From IMG/VR virus record IMGVR_UViG_3300028840_005768, positions 42,102-106,101 of that record: DNA of 64,000 nt; one strand, written 5' to 3'. The stretch comes from a virus. Positions 43,617-52,227 of this stretch are shown here, one piece after another. The position numbers and the translations under genes were made by a program. Under the pieces are notes generated by a model. The model was not told where the DNA came from. It searched no databases and saw nothing but the letters and a program-made list of their open reading frames with translations. Every line of letters starts with the position of its first letter. Positions within the stretch are counted from its first letter, which is position 1.

Positions 43617-45397
43617 TGCTTATCCCTTCCTTCACCGCGAGTGCGGTCTTTGGTGTTCTCACGTAAGGTTGTGTCGCGGCTTGCCGCCTTTTCATCTTTG
43701 CCTGACTGTGGATTGTCATCCAAATCCACCACGCCACGCGAAGCGGGGTGAGCAGGTGCTTTGTCAACCCCTTGTGCCTCGGCGATTCGTTGAATGCGAG
43801 CTAAGTGATCTTCACGCGCTCGCTTGTACTCATCATCATCGAAGCCCAAAGCAAGCGAGGCGGTTTTGTCCCCACAGATTCCGGCTTCCTTGGACTCAAT
43901 AATGGTACGCGGATCCGCCGTCGTGAATGGAGCCTCATCGATCTCTCGATTGATTCGCGCGATCGTATCAGGATTCACCTTCCCCGCCAGTAAGTTGGCG
44001 ACATTCGTTTTCCAGAGTTCCTTCTGTGCCGAACGGCTCGGCGTCTTCTGGATGACTCCCGTCAGCTTCTCCGCTTCATCGATACGGTCCTCATCGCTCT
44101 TCAGACTGTATCGATCCGGGTACTTGATCGTAGCGACCTGTCGCAGTTTCGGAGCACTCTCCTCATATGCAGCCCAGTGTTCAACGATCTGACGTTCAGC
44201 ACTCTCCAGCACCAAACCAATAAAGGACAGCCCTGCTTCCAACCCCTGATTGTCCAGCTCTTTCGATTCGGCCGATGCGCGAGTTGCCAGCGTCTCGACG
44301 GCAAGATTGACCAACCGGCGGATATCCTTCTCCAGCTTCTCCTGAAGCCCAATCGATGCCTTCAGTGGTTCACTCGACGGATGAATGAAACCAGGTCGTT
44401 GCATACCTTTGGCATAAGCACGACCTTGAGTCGCACCAGTTCTGATCTCATTATCGTGAGCACCTTGTCCACCTTGAGTCGCGGTACCATCAGGATTCGC
44501 GGCCGGCTTGAGGTGGCCACCCATCGCACGACCATCCCTTTGCTCTGTGTAGAACGGGAAATTGGCCTGCAAGGCATAGTTCACATCGCTGGAGACCAGG
44601 TTGAGTAAGGCAATCTGATACTCACAGATGTCCTTCATCAAGCTGTCGCCGATGTCCAGCAGAATGAAAGGAATTCGCACCAACTCAAGTTGTTGGGGAC
44701 CGCTCGGATTCCCCTCGCGATCAATCGGAATACCATCCGCATCATAGAACTGAATTTGAACAAGCCCGTTTTCAGTCCATAGATGCCGATATCGCGTCAC
44801 AACCTCACTCGGAAGACCTGTAGCTCCGTCATAGACGGTCACATCATCCCGCAAGAGAAGTGACTCAAACTCCGAAGGTTCTTCCTGATTCGCACATGCA
44901 TACGACAGGATGTTCTCAAGTTTGTAGGAGTAGACATATGGACGAAAACCATCCACATCCGCCAAGGTGCTAACTGGGGAAACAGAGGGGGCGTCAACAA
45001 ATACACCCACCTTGCCCATGACGAGAAGCTCCTCCAGCACCTTCCGCCCGATGAAGGCATTCATGCTGGCGCCGCGCCGATCGACACCCATATCATTGCC
45101 GGCCACAGCACGATGATACGCCTCACTGCCACCACGACGAACGATATCAGTCATCCGTTGGAAGATGGAATTGCGGATATCGTTGATTGCTGCCTTAGCA
45201 AAACTGGGAATTGGGGTCATTGATTCGCGCAGATTGAAATCCGATGTCTCCTCGCGCGCACTGAACTCACGAAGGTACTGACCTCGAAACGCTTCCCCAC
45301 CTTGATAGGTAAGCCGCCACTTCTGCCAATCGGCTTGACTTGTCAAGTAGTTTGGCAAGCGGAAGTCGATGATCTTCTTCGTTGTCTGACTTACCAT
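43613..45397 (-). CDS. Portal protein
   Basis: 594 residues from ATG 45395-45397. SFAKAAINDIRNSIFQRMTD, RKVLEELLVMGKVGVFVDAP, YVYSYKLENILSYACANQEE and LALNLVSSDVNYALQANFPF-like blocks with LDIGDSLMKDICEYQIALL match the DUF4055-type portal family. It follows the terminase and precedes the decoration protein. The C-terminus is charged and low-complexity (SGKDEKAASRDTTLRENTKD), possibly a scaffold or terminase contact. Confidence 0.85.
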   Translation of the reverse strand: MVSQTTKKIIDFRLPNYLTSQADWQKWRLTYQGGEAFRGQYLREFSAREETSDFNLRESMTPIPSFAKAAINDIRNSIFQRMTDIVRRGGSEAYHRAVAGNDMGVDRRGASMNAFIGRKVLEELLVMGKVGVFVDAPSVSPVSTLADVDGFRPYVYSYKLENILSYACANQEEPSEFESLLLRDDVTVYDGATGLPSEVVTRYRHLWTENGLVQIQFYDADGIPIDREGNPSGPQQLELVRIPFILLDIGDSLMKDICEYQIALLNLVSSDVNYALQANFPFYTEQRDGRAMGGHLKPAANPDGTATQGGQGAHDNEIRTGATQGRAYAKGMQRPGFIHPSSEPLKASIGLQEKLEKDIRRLVNLAVETLATRASAESKELDNQGLEAGLSFIGLVLESAERQIVEHWAAYEESAPKLRQVATIKYPDRYSLKSDEDRIDEAEKLTGVIQKTPSRSAQKELWKTNVANLLAGKVNPDTIARINREIDEAPFTTADPRTIIESKEAGICGDKTASLALGFDDDEYKRAREDHLARIQRIAEAQGVDKAPAHPASRGVVDLDDNPQSGKDEKAASRDTTLRENTKDRTRGEGRDKQ

Positions 45398-45404
45398 CTG
45401 ACCC

Positions 45405-47072
45405 TCACAGGAACTTTCCAATGTCCTCGCCAGTGTTGATCACTGCTGCGAGCGGAAGAGCGATCTCACTGTAGACCCGTGACAAGGCAAAGTGATCGGG
45501 ACCCGTGCTGATGTATGTTGCGACCGGGTTACCGTTCTCATCTTTGACGTACGTGCGCACCGGGGCTTGAATATGATCCTGATACTCCCGGGACACATCA
45601 CGCGGAAGCATGATTCGTCTTGGTTGTCGAAACCGCCCCAAAGCGGCACTGAACCAGTTCGTCCGATCTACCGTCAAGATCGGCGCCCCATCACCATCGT
45701 CGGTTTCCGTGATTTCCTTGGCTGTGACACCTCGGCGAAAACGACACAACCACACGTAACTCGGGAAACGTCGAGCAAAGCGACGGGCTTCCATGATCTG
45801 AGGATCCGCGTCAATGACACAAGCCAGTACTTGCCACTCACGCATCAACTCATCCAGAAGGTGCCAATCCTCTTCATGGAACTTGAACTCATACAGAACC
45901 TTGGCCGTTGCCGCCACATTCAAATCATTGGAATACTGATCGAAGAACCATTCGGTCACCTCAACGTAGTTCCACTTACCTTGGTCCACACCCATCGTGA
46001 TCACCCGTTGACCACCGATCGTTGGGCGCGGGCCATCCTTGGTATGGTTCTTCACGCAAGCAGCAACGTCATCCTCAGTGACCTTTGCCCCGTCGCCGAT
46101 GTACGGGAGGCCGAGTTTGGAGTTGTGAAACTCAACCGCAGCGGCTTCATCACCCAAGCCACGGAAGTAGGCGACAACCAATTCGCCTGGCGTCACCGTG
46201 AAGGAGTACAGCTGCGAAATGACAAAGCCGCGGATATCAGGATTCGCGTTCTGAGCCGTTACCTGCCACTTCGCTTTGCCCAACCAATCCGGCTTCGTCT
46301 GATGATCGAGCTTACCTCCGCATTCCTTGCACTTGAGGAATGATTCCGCACAACGGGGGTCTTTCACATGCTCCCCGATGATCTCCACACAATCAGGCCA
46401 GATCAATTCTGTCTGGCGTCCGCAGCAAGGGCACTCAAACACGAAGTGTTCTTGCGTTGAGTCCTGAATCAGCTTATGGATGCCATGATTCGGAACCGTT
46501 GGTGTCGAGATGCCCCACACCGTCTTCTTCAGTTGCCCGGACAATCGCTCCAACGCCAGCCAAATCGCCTTCTGATCCATCTCGTCAATTTCATCGAGAA
46601 GCAATACAGAGACGGGGATTGACTTCAGATTGGAGTTGCCACGGCTTCCCCGGATGTACAGTGTGTTCGCGCCCGCCTGCTTCAATTCAATCGAATTGGT
46701 GTCCGTGAAGATCGAATTGAGGTACGAGCTGTTCTTGAGTGCCGTGTTGAAACGGGCCTTGGAGAAATCACTCGCGTTCTTCGACGTTGGCAGCACGTAC
46801 AGGACGTCACGGTGCAATTGATCCAACGTGTAGAACGCCAGGTTGATCAAGACTTCCGTCACACCAAGCTGAGCCCCCTTCATTGCATAGTTGAAGGGGG
46901 CTTGGCTGTTATGCATCCCCAGAACCCACGGGTGATACTTCGCGGAATAGGCTCCCGGGAAAGGTTCACCCATGACCCGGCGCTTGCGCGCCCACCGAAA
47001 ACAACTCGTAAGCGTGTGGCTCTGGAGACCATCCGCAATCGATAGAGTCATCTCGGTGAGAAGATCATGCAT
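45405..47072 (-). CDS. Terminase large subunit, lambda GpA type
   Basis: 555 residues. The ATPase has AMKGAQLGVTEVLINLAFYT, the deviant Walker A of GpA-type terminases, and Walker B VSVLLLDEIDEMDQ. A zinc module (CPCCGRQ and CKECGG) follows, as in this group, and the nuclease half contains VITMGVDQGKWNYVEVTEW and VLACVIDADPQIMEARRF. It cuts and packages concatemeric DNA. Being GpA-type suggests cos-type ends, but the end type cannot be read here. Confidence 0.9.
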   Translation of the reverse strand: MHDLLTEMTLSIADGLQSHTLTSCFRWARKRRVMGEPFPGAYSAKYHPWVLGMHNSQAPFNYAMKGAQLGVTEVLINLAFYTLDQLHRDVLYVLPTSKNASDFSKARFNTALKNSSYLNSIFTDTNSIELKQAGANTLYIRGSRGNSNLKSIPVSVLLLDEIDEMDQKAIWLALERLSGQLKKTVWGISTPTVPNHGIHKLIQDSTQEHFVFECPCCGRQTELIWPDCVEIIGEHVKDPRCAESFLKCKECGGKLDHQTKPDWLGKAKWQVTAQNANPDIRGFVISQLYSFTVTPGELVVAYFRGLGDEAAAVEFHNSKLGLPYIGDGAKVTEDDVAACVKNHTKDGPRPTIGGQRVITMGVDQGKWNYVEVTEWFFDQYSNDLNVAATAKVLYEFKFHEEDWHLLDELMREWQVLACVIDADPQIMEARRFARRFPSYVWLCRFRRGVTAKEITETDDGDGAPILTVDRTNWFSAALGRFRQPRRIMLPRDVSREYQDHIQAPVRTYVKDENGNPVATYISTGPDHFALSRVYSEIALPLAAVINTGEDIGKFL

Positions 47073-47086
47073 AGCTGCTTCTCAAC

Positions 47087-47467
47087 CTACGGACCAGATT
47101 CGTCTTCGTCTTCGTCTTCGTCTTCGTCTTCGTCTTCGTCTTCGTCGACTTCGTCTTCGTCTTCGTCTTCGTCGACTTCGTCTTCGTCGACTTCGTCTTC
47201 GTCTTCGTCGACTTCCTCAGGCTCGACTTCCTCAGGCTCGATGGTCAGCGGCTCTTGAAGCACCAATCGTTCCCCTTGCTGCTCGCCGCGGCCATCCTCG
47301 AACCAGGCAACAATGCGTACCTCGCGTTCATCAATGGTCTCAGGAAGAGGAACATCAAGAACCTCGAACATCCCTGGAACACAGTTGGCATGCACCGTGC
47401 CTCCGCCGGGAGTCGTCAACTGAAACTGGACAACATCATGTTGTGATTGGGGTACACGAATCTGCAT
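47087..47467 (-). CDS. Protein with highly acidic Glu/Asp repeat tail
   Basis: 126 residues from ATG 47465-47467. The first 80 residues form a small beta-domain (VVQFQLTTPGGGTVHANCVP, VRIVAWFEDGRGEQQGERLV). The last 45 are almost entirely Glu, Asp and Val, encoded by repeats of a TCTTCG hexamer on the plus strand (47100-47215). Acidic tails of this type mimic DNA or bind basic proteins. Expression position is directly before the terminase. Function unknown. Confidence 0.65.
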   Translation of the reverse strand: MQIRVPQSQHDVVQFQLTTPGGGTVHANCVPGMFEVLDVPLPETIDEREVRIVAWFEDGRGEQQGERLVLQEPLTIEPEEVEPEEVDEDEDEVDEDEVDEDEDEDEVDEDEDEDEDEDEDEDESGP

Positions 47468-47475
47468 GGGATACC

Positions 47476-47853
47476 TCACAAAGAATGAATGGAGGAATCT
47501 GTAAAATCACCATCACAAATCACTTTGACAAGCATGGAGACGAGAAGATCAATGTCATCGGTACGATGCGTCTCGGTGCCGTCTTGAAGAATCACATAGA
47601 CCGGCAAACGGTGGATACGGTATTTCTGTACCAACCGCGGATGCTTGTCAAAATCAACCTCCGTGACATTTACACCACACTTACAAATCTCCTCCAACTG
47701 AGAATGATCACGTCGACAGGCACCACACCACGTCGCCGTGAAAGCCAACACTTCAACCTTTGGCTCACTGGATTGCCCCATCTTGGCGACACTTACCGAA
47801 ACAACAGCAAACATGAGCGCCACGAGGCAGAAGATGAAGAAAGGTGATTTCAT
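47476..47853 (-). CDS. Secreted thioredoxin-like protein
   Basis: 125 residues. Residues 1-23 form a signal peptide (MKSPFFIFCLVALMFAVVSV). The thioredoxin active site is FTATWCGACRRDH with Cys43 and Cys46, and the later cis-Pro is in HRLPVYVILQDG. CKCGVNVTEVDFDKHP may add a disulfide. An exported oxidoreductase could help fold disulfide-bonded virion or host proteins in the periplasm. Sited in the late operon between a papain-like protein and the terminase. Confidence 0.8.
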   Translation of the reverse strand: MKSPFFIFCLVALMFAVVSVSVAKMGQSSEPKVEVLAFTATWCGACRRDHSQLEEICKCGVNVTEVDFDKHPRLVQKYRIHRLPVYVILQDGTETHRTDDIDLLVSMLVKVICDGDFTDSSIHSL

Positions 47854-48803
47854 AGGATCCCCGGATCTGGTTCGCTTGGTTCGCCTTCAAAGTCAAAATA
47901 GGCGTAGATTTCGCATTCATCATTCCTGATTTCCCTCTCAAGATCCTCAGCAAGATTCCATGCCCCACCAGGGGTCTCACCGTTCAGCGGCTCTCCATGG
48001 GCGTCAGGACCCCATTGGTTTTGCCGTCGAAATGCCACGAATGGATCGTACATCACATCCGTGATATGCATCTGGTGATACCAGACGCCACTCGGCACAA
48101 AGACCTGGAACCCTTTGTAGAGTCTCGGCGCATCCTTGAAACCTCGTGAAGACGCAATCGTGATCATCTTGCCGGCCTCAAGGCAATCGATCATTTGCTG
48201 AACTTCAGTAAGACGGGCGACCACGATCTTGTTGTCGCTGGCTTCTTCGAAGAACTCCTGGTATTCAGGACGCCGCCCCGCATTCCGACGATGACCCCAA
48301 CGGTCGCTGTAACCCCCGTAGGGCGGAACATTCGGATCGTCTGAGAACAGAACACCGTATGTGCTGACGGCTTCTGCGCCCCAAGCACCCGTTGATCCGG
48401 CACCCTTCATACCGCCGCCCACCTGATTTCGGCTAACGGCATAAATCCAAGGGATGTACCATTCTCGGAATGTCTCCTCCTCCCGCCCAAGCGAGAGTTC
48501 GATCACATGCCTCTTTTCACCAGCTTGTGCCAATGCTGCAGCAACACAATTCCCTGTGTCTTGCACGGTCGTGGGAATAAGGGGCCAGGGGAGCTTTCCT
48601 TCGCTATGCAAAGACCGTTCCAAATCCCATGTGAAGGGGCGCTTCTCAGAGCCCCATGGAAAATCGAGCGAAACCTCATGCATTTCCTTTGCAAGGCCAC
48701 ATTTGAACAGGCCATCCAATGCTCGACGTTCGGTGTCAATCCCAAGCCAACCGAAATCGGACCTAGATCGCCGGCGACTGCGTCTATTCCTTCGGTGTCT
48801 CAC
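47850..48803 (-). CDS. Papain-like cysteine protease
   Basis: 317 residues from a GTG at 48801-48803 with GGAGG upstream. VQDTGNCVAAALA gives Gln81 (oxyanion hole) and Cys86; YHQMHITDVMYD gives His246; RQNQWGPDAHG gives Asn262 with the following Trp-Gly, as in the NSWG motif of papain. A basic start (MRHRRNRRSRRRSRSDF) could bind DNA or head. It may be a prohead or entry protease. The start overlaps the upstream stop as TAGTG. Confidence 0.65.
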   Translation of the reverse strand: MRHRRNRRSRRRSRSDFGWLGIDTERRALDGLFKCGLAKEMHEVSLDFPWGSEKRPFTWDLERSLHSEGKLPWPLIPTTVQDTGNCVAAALAQAGEKRHVIELSLGREEETFREWYIPWIYAVSRNQVGGGMKGAGSTGAWGAEAVSTYGVLFSDDPNVPPYGGYSDRWGHRRNAGRRPEYQEFFEEASDNKIVVARLTEVQQMIDCLEAGKMITIASSRGFKDAPRLYKGFQVFVPSGVWYHQMHITDVMYDPFVAFRRQNQWGPDAHGEPLNGETPGGAWNLAEDLEREIRNDECEIYAYFDFEGEPSEPDPGIL

Positions 48804-49516
48804 TAGTGAACCTCCTTGAGCCCTGCAGCAATTTCGGTGTACAACTGCTTCAGAGTTTTCTTGTTCTCAATATCAAATTCACCCTGACTGCGTAGTACAT
48901 CAAGTTCGTTTGTCAACAGCGAATCGAAATGCTGATTCCACACTGCCCAAGCATTTTCTCCTAATGCCTTGCGGTTGTTCTGGCGCAAAGCAATTCGAAG
49001 ATGTTGAGCTGTTTTGAAGGAGTCCGATGCAGCAACGGTCGCCTCCATTGCTTCAGCCAGCAAAAGTGCCCGCTCCCGGCGACCCTCTGATGGTACGACT
49101 CTTTCGACTGTTTCCTTGGTCCACTTTGCCCAACCATCCAATGGAGAAGGCGAAGGCGAAGGCTCGGGCGATTCACCAACGATGATTTCCTTGAGTGCCC
49201 ATGCACTCTTGCCCTCGGAATTCACATCGAAGATAAGCGTGTGGATCCCACATTCACTCGGACGAAAGAACACATAGGGTTCACGTTGCTTCGAAAGTGC
49301 GTCATAGATCAAACAGACCTTGACTTCCGCTTTCCTGGATAGCGGGATACAAGCCCACCGAGCCTGGAGAATATCGGCTTCTTCCATTCCCCGTATCGAG
49401 TAGAAGCACGATACGTCGGCCGGCAAATGATCTGGACCATCAAGGTAGACCTTTGCACCAAAGAGCTGCGAAACCAGCACGAAGAACAACAGAATCGAAA
49501 GACAGAGTTTCTTCAT
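48803..49516 (-). CDS. Secreted protein of unknown function
   Basis: 237 residues with a signal peptide at 1-20 (MKKLCLSILLFFVLVSQLFG). After it comes a beta-domain (YLDGPDHLPADVSCFYSIRG and YVFFRPSECGIHTLIFDVN) resembling an immunoglobulin-like fold with one disulfide, a Ser-Pro-rich linker and a helical end (LKQLYTEIAAGLKEVH). Position in the late operon next to secreted and protease genes suggests an envelope-facing job. Confidence 0.6.
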   Translation of the reverse strand: MKKLCLSILLFFVLVSQLFGAKVYLDGPDHLPADVSCFYSIRGMEEADILQARWACIPLSRKAEVKVCLIYDALSKQREPYVFFRPSECGIHTLIFDVNSEGKSAWALKEIIVGESPEPSPSPSPLDGWAKWTKETVERVVPSEGRRERALLLAEAMEATVAASDSFKTAQHLRIALRQNNRKALGENAWAVWNQHFDSLLTNELDVLRSQGEFDIENKKTLKQLYTEIAAGLKEVH

Positions 49517-49582
49517 GGATACTCCAATCCAATGTTAACGATCTCTCCCACTTTGTGGCTGAAGCATCAAAGCATGTAGGAC

Positions 49583-49852
49583 TCAAATGAAGAGAGGAAG
49601 CAACTTTGCGAGAATCTCGGCAATCTGCATGATGATCTCAAGAATCTTCTCCCAGTCCAGATCCTGGACAACCTGATCACCAACGACATCCTTGGACTGG
49701 ATGACAGAGGCAAGCACGAGACGCGCTTCTTCTTGAACCTGATCATCCTCGGAGAGTAGACGGGCCGCAAATTCACGCGGCGTCAAATCCATCTCCCTGG
49801 CAGCGGCACGAAATGCACGGCGAGCAACACGACGACGTTCAAAGACTTTCAT
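49583..49852 (-). CDS. Hypothetical small protein with C-terminal hydrophobic helix
   Basis: 89 residues. A basic start (MKVFERRRVARRAFRAAARE), an acidic middle and a hydrophobic amphipathic end (WEKILEIIMQIAEILAKLLP). The arrangement could insert into membranes, in the manner of holins or antimicrobial peptides. A perfect 12-bp palindrome (TGTGATATCACA, 49916-49927) lies upstream. No family recognised. Confidence 0.5.
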   Translation of the reverse strand: MKVFERRRVARRAFRAAAREMDLTPREFAARLLSEDDQVQEEARLVLASVIQSKDVVGDQVVQDLDWEKILEIIMQIAEILAKLLPLFI

Positions 49853-49915
49853 GACGGACTCCTGTTGGCGTCTACTAGCCGACGCAAAGGCTCTTCACAA
49901 ACACAGTAATCAGCA

Positions 49916-49927
49916 TGTGATATCACA
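49916..49927. promoter_or_regulatory. Perfect 12-bp palindrome
   Basis: TGTGATATCACA, in the 85-base gap before the 89-residue gene. Possible operator for a dimeric regulator. Confidence 0.35.
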
Positions 49928-49937
49928 CGCTGCCAAC

Positions 49938-50507
49938 CTACCTGAGACGCCGCGGTCTTCGCAAAATGCATTGCCGGCGCTCATAACGGACGAAGAGGTT
50001 CGGACTCCACCGACTCACATTGGCTGTCAAGAGCAGGCCGATCTGGTTGTGGGCGGCCGCGCACAGCTCGGAGCAGAAGATGAAGCGGAGATCCTCTTGG
50101 TGCAGGAGCGACTCGAGCCAACTGAAGCCAACGCCGCCGGCTCGAAGGGCCCCGATGTAGTCATAGTCCTTGCCGATGTGATCGAGCAGGAACCCATTCA
50201 GCCGGTCTTCCTCATGCGGGTAAAGCGGCCGGTAGAGCGGATAATGCCAAACCCGGCCTGGGTATAGCTTCAGGCGATCAGCCAAACGAACTGCTTGAAC
50301 GCCCCGGACGCATTGGCCTTGAATCACGCAGGGTAGATCAGAGAGCGTTGTGGATTCGAAGAGAAGCTGCTCGCCCTGGTGCTCGCCGATGATGCCGACG
50401 TGGGAAATGCTGCGAAATGGAATGCCGTATGTGCCGCAGTTGATCAACGTGCTCAGCCAGTTACGACCGGAGAAGCCGATGATGTCTCCCGTCTTGATCT
50501 TGCACAT
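49938..50507 (-). CDS. Circularly permuted NlpC/P60-type cysteine peptidase or acyltransferase
   Basis: 189 residues from ATG 50505-50507. IKTGDIIGFSG and RSISHVGII place His36 early, and FIFCSELCAAA places Cys145 late, followed by Glu147. This order, His before Cys, marks the circularly permuted (YiiX/YaeF, LRAT-like) members of the NlpC/P60 superfamily. They may cleave peptidoglycan peptides or act on lipids. In the late operon it could be a lysin or entry enzyme, though no signal peptide is present. Confidence 0.7.
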   Translation of the reverse strand: MCKIKTGDIIGFSGRNWLSTLINCGTYGIPFRSISHVGIIGEHQGEQLLFESTTLSDLPCVIQGQCVRGVQAVRLADRLKLYPGRVWHYPLYRPLYPHEEDRLNGFLLDHIGKDYDYIGALRAGGVGFSWLESLLHQEDLRFIFCSELCAAAHNQIGLLLTANVSRWSPNLFVRYERRQCILRRPRRLR

Positions 50508-50658
50508 GGTCTGGTTCCAATGAAGTATCAACACGCTGACTACACCCGGAATAGCGGGCACTGTCTAGCGCGAAACAATCTTCGCAGCGGTCCTCATTCG
50601 CGTAGCGGATCAAATTGCCGCAGGCGCACCAGCGAGGGTGATCCAAAGCGAACCTCAC
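50461..50658 (-). CDS. Small zinc-ribbon protein
   Basis: 65 residues with WCACGNLIRYANEDRCEDCF, a four-cysteine ribbon. The start would be a GTG at 50656-50658 with no good ribosome site, and it overlaps the peptidase gene by 47 bases. The conserved cysteine pattern supports it, the start does not. Confidence 0.45.
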   Translation of the reverse strand: MRFALDHPRWCACGNLIRYANEDRCEDCFALDSARYSGCSQRVDTSLEPDHVQDQDGRHHRLLRS

Positions 50659-50743
50659 GATCAGAAGCGCGGCGCATGCAGGGAGTCGTGCTCCGGCCGT
50701 TCGGCCTCAGCCAGTTCGCCGAGACCGCAGATCGCCGCTCGAA

Positions 50744-51325
50744 CTAGAACGGTTCGTGAGTGAGAGTTTGGAGAGGAGATGACTGGATGGCTTGATTGTT
50801 GCTGCCTTGAACCACGGCAATCAGACGAGCAGTGATTCGGTCAACGATCGCTTCGTAATCGTCGATGCCTTCTAACTCATCAACGATGATCTGCACCATT
50901 GCCTGGGCAAGGCCGAGGACTGCATGTTTCGCCAGCAACAGACCGAGGTTCTGCTCGATCTTGTGACACGAAGAGACCAAACGCTCCATGTTCTGAAGCA
51001 TCTGATTCAAGGGGCCACATGCGGCCAGAAGCTCCGCATCGTTCTTGATCAGATTGAACCGACGCTCGATCAGCATGTGTAGCAGAGCGATGGATTCGCG
51101 TAGCTCTTTGACCGGTTCCAACTCATCAGCGATCCCTGCCAAACGAGACCGATCTTCCGCTTTCGCCAACAGGTAGCCGCGCAGCTCTTCCCGCTCTGCC
51201 GTACTCCGCCCACCGCAGGCCCGACAATACTCGGAGCCGTGCTCAGCCCGATTCATGCACTGGTTCCCATCTCTCGCGGGCCCCTTGCAGCGGTTGGGAT
51301 CGGCTGGATCTGTGACTCGCTGCAT
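50744..51325 (-). CDS. Zinc-finger protein, candidate terminase small subunit
   Basis: 193 residues. The N-terminus RCKGPARDGNQCMNRAEHGS, then EYCRACGG, is a four-cysteine finger common at the start of phage terminase small subunits and other phage DNA-binding proteins. The rest is helical. It is the first gene of the late operon behind the conserved promoter, and the large terminase lies 4 kb downstream, so the packaging role is only a proposal. Confidence 0.5.
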   Translation of the reverse strand: MQRVTDPADPNRCKGPARDGNQCMNRAEHGSEYCRACGGRSTAEREELRGYLLAKAEDRSRLAGIADELEPVKELRESIALLHMLIERRFNLIKNDAELLAACGPLNQMLQNMERLVSSCHKIEQNLGLLLAKHAVLGLAQAMVQIIVDELEGIDDYEAIVDRITARLIAVVQGSNNQAIQSSPLQTLTHEPF

Positions 51326-51374
51326 GAGACCACCGCGTCAACTGAGAAGGGAAAGAGAGCGTCTCCCATACACA

Positions 51375-51405
51375 CATACTATAGGCAAAATCCGACATTT
51401 TACGC
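51375..51405 (-). promoter_or_regulatory. Conserved phage promoter, copy 3 (late operon)
   Basis: Minus strand GCGTAAAA, 13 nt, CTATAGTATG, the same as copies at 15.2 and 21.0 kb. It lies about 50 bases before the first structural-operon gene and would drive the 30-kb late operon. Confidence 0.8.
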
Positions 51406-51482
51406 TGAATTCCCGGGATTTCGCCAACCAAAAGCCATCTTTTCGGAGATTCTAAGATGTCCACCGAACCCAGGAGACTTCC

Positions 51483-51728
51483 ATGCGACAGTACCAGATC
51501 CTCTACCGTAAGCCCGAGACCGATTGGGTCCAGCTCGAGCCCCACATCCACAGCCGCATCTACGATCGGCCCGAAATCAACGCGTCAATTGAGTACATGA
51601 AGGAGAACTGCCGTGTCGAGGGGATGGCGATCCGGTTGGAAGCGGAACTCTTCAACCTCATTGCCTGCGACAAACCCAAACTGGAGCTGAACTCCTTCCC
51701 CATGGAGGCGGCGGATGCGACGACGTAG
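51483..51728 (+). CDS. Hypothetical protein opening the plus-strand cassette
   Basis: 81 residues. MRQYQILYRKPETDWVQLEP, then an alpha-helical middle (INASIEYMKENCRVEGMAIR). An AGGAG ribosome site lies 6 nt before the ATG. It lies next to the divergent late promoter. No plus-strand promoter is clear. Function unknown. Confidence 0.6.
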   Translation: MRQYQILYRKPETDWVQLEPHIHSRIYDRPEINASIEYMKENCRVEGMAIRLEAELFNLIACDKPKLELNSFPMEAADATT

Positions 51729-52227
51729 ACGTACCCCCAAGCCGGCGCCCAAGCCTGCGGCCAAACCGCAGCTCCGCATGCAGATCACCTACGAGTGTCG
51801 GGTCCATCATCAAGACCTGGAGGCATTCTTGGCCCAAGTCTACGGGACCGTTGGCTACGACGTCCTCCGGGCCACAGGTGTTTCCCGCGGCATGATCCCT
51901 GAATTCATCGTAACCGGAACCCTTCCGCCAGCCACCAACATTGAACAGCAGGCCGACGCAATCCGGCGGGGGCGGAGAACACAGAATCTCCACCTGGTCT
52001 TGAACGTCCTCTGCCAGGACGGGTTCATTCCCGCCGGCAAGTATGTGATCGACACCACCAAACGTGAAAGTCCGATCGTCGTTTACACGCGACTGCTCAA
52101 TACGACCCATGACCCGAATCACCCCCGATGTCTCGCCTTCAAACGCAAACATCAGGGCAACACTCAGTTTATGAAACGCGCCGCCATTCTCGATCGCAGA
52201 GCCAACCAGGAACAAAGGGATGTATGA
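51715..52227 (+). CDS. Hypothetical basic protein
   Basis: 170 residues. Residues 1-20 are very basic (MRRRRRTPKPAPKPAAKPQL), followed by a domain with TGVSRGMIPEFIVTGTLPPA and KYVIDTTKRESPIVVYTRLL. The start overlaps the upstream stop by 14 bases and the end overlaps the SufU-like gene by 8. May bind nucleic acid. No family recognised. Confidence 0.6.
   Translation: MRRRRRTPKPAPKPAAKPQLRMQITYECRVHHQDLEAFLAQVYGTVGYDVLRATGVSRGMIPEFIVTGTLPPATNIEQQADAIRRGRRTQNLHLVLNVLCQDGFIPAGKYVIDTTKRESPIVVYTRLLNTTHDPNHPRCLAFKRKHQGNTQFMKRAAILDRRANQEQRDV

Noticed and set aside
47067-47258. Ser-rich plus-strand frame opposite the acidic tail
   Set aside because: It is the antisense reading of the hexamer repeat and lies across the terminase/acidic gene boundary without a ribosome site.
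50660-50745. Possible short peptide ending LHAPRF in the gap after the candidate small terminase gene
   Set aside because: The frame has no start codon or ribosome site within reach.
51406-51482. Plus-strand promoter for the SufU cassette
   Set aside because: TAAGAT at 51453-51458 has no matching -35 at 16-18 nt, and no phage-type motif is found on this strand, so none is claimed.
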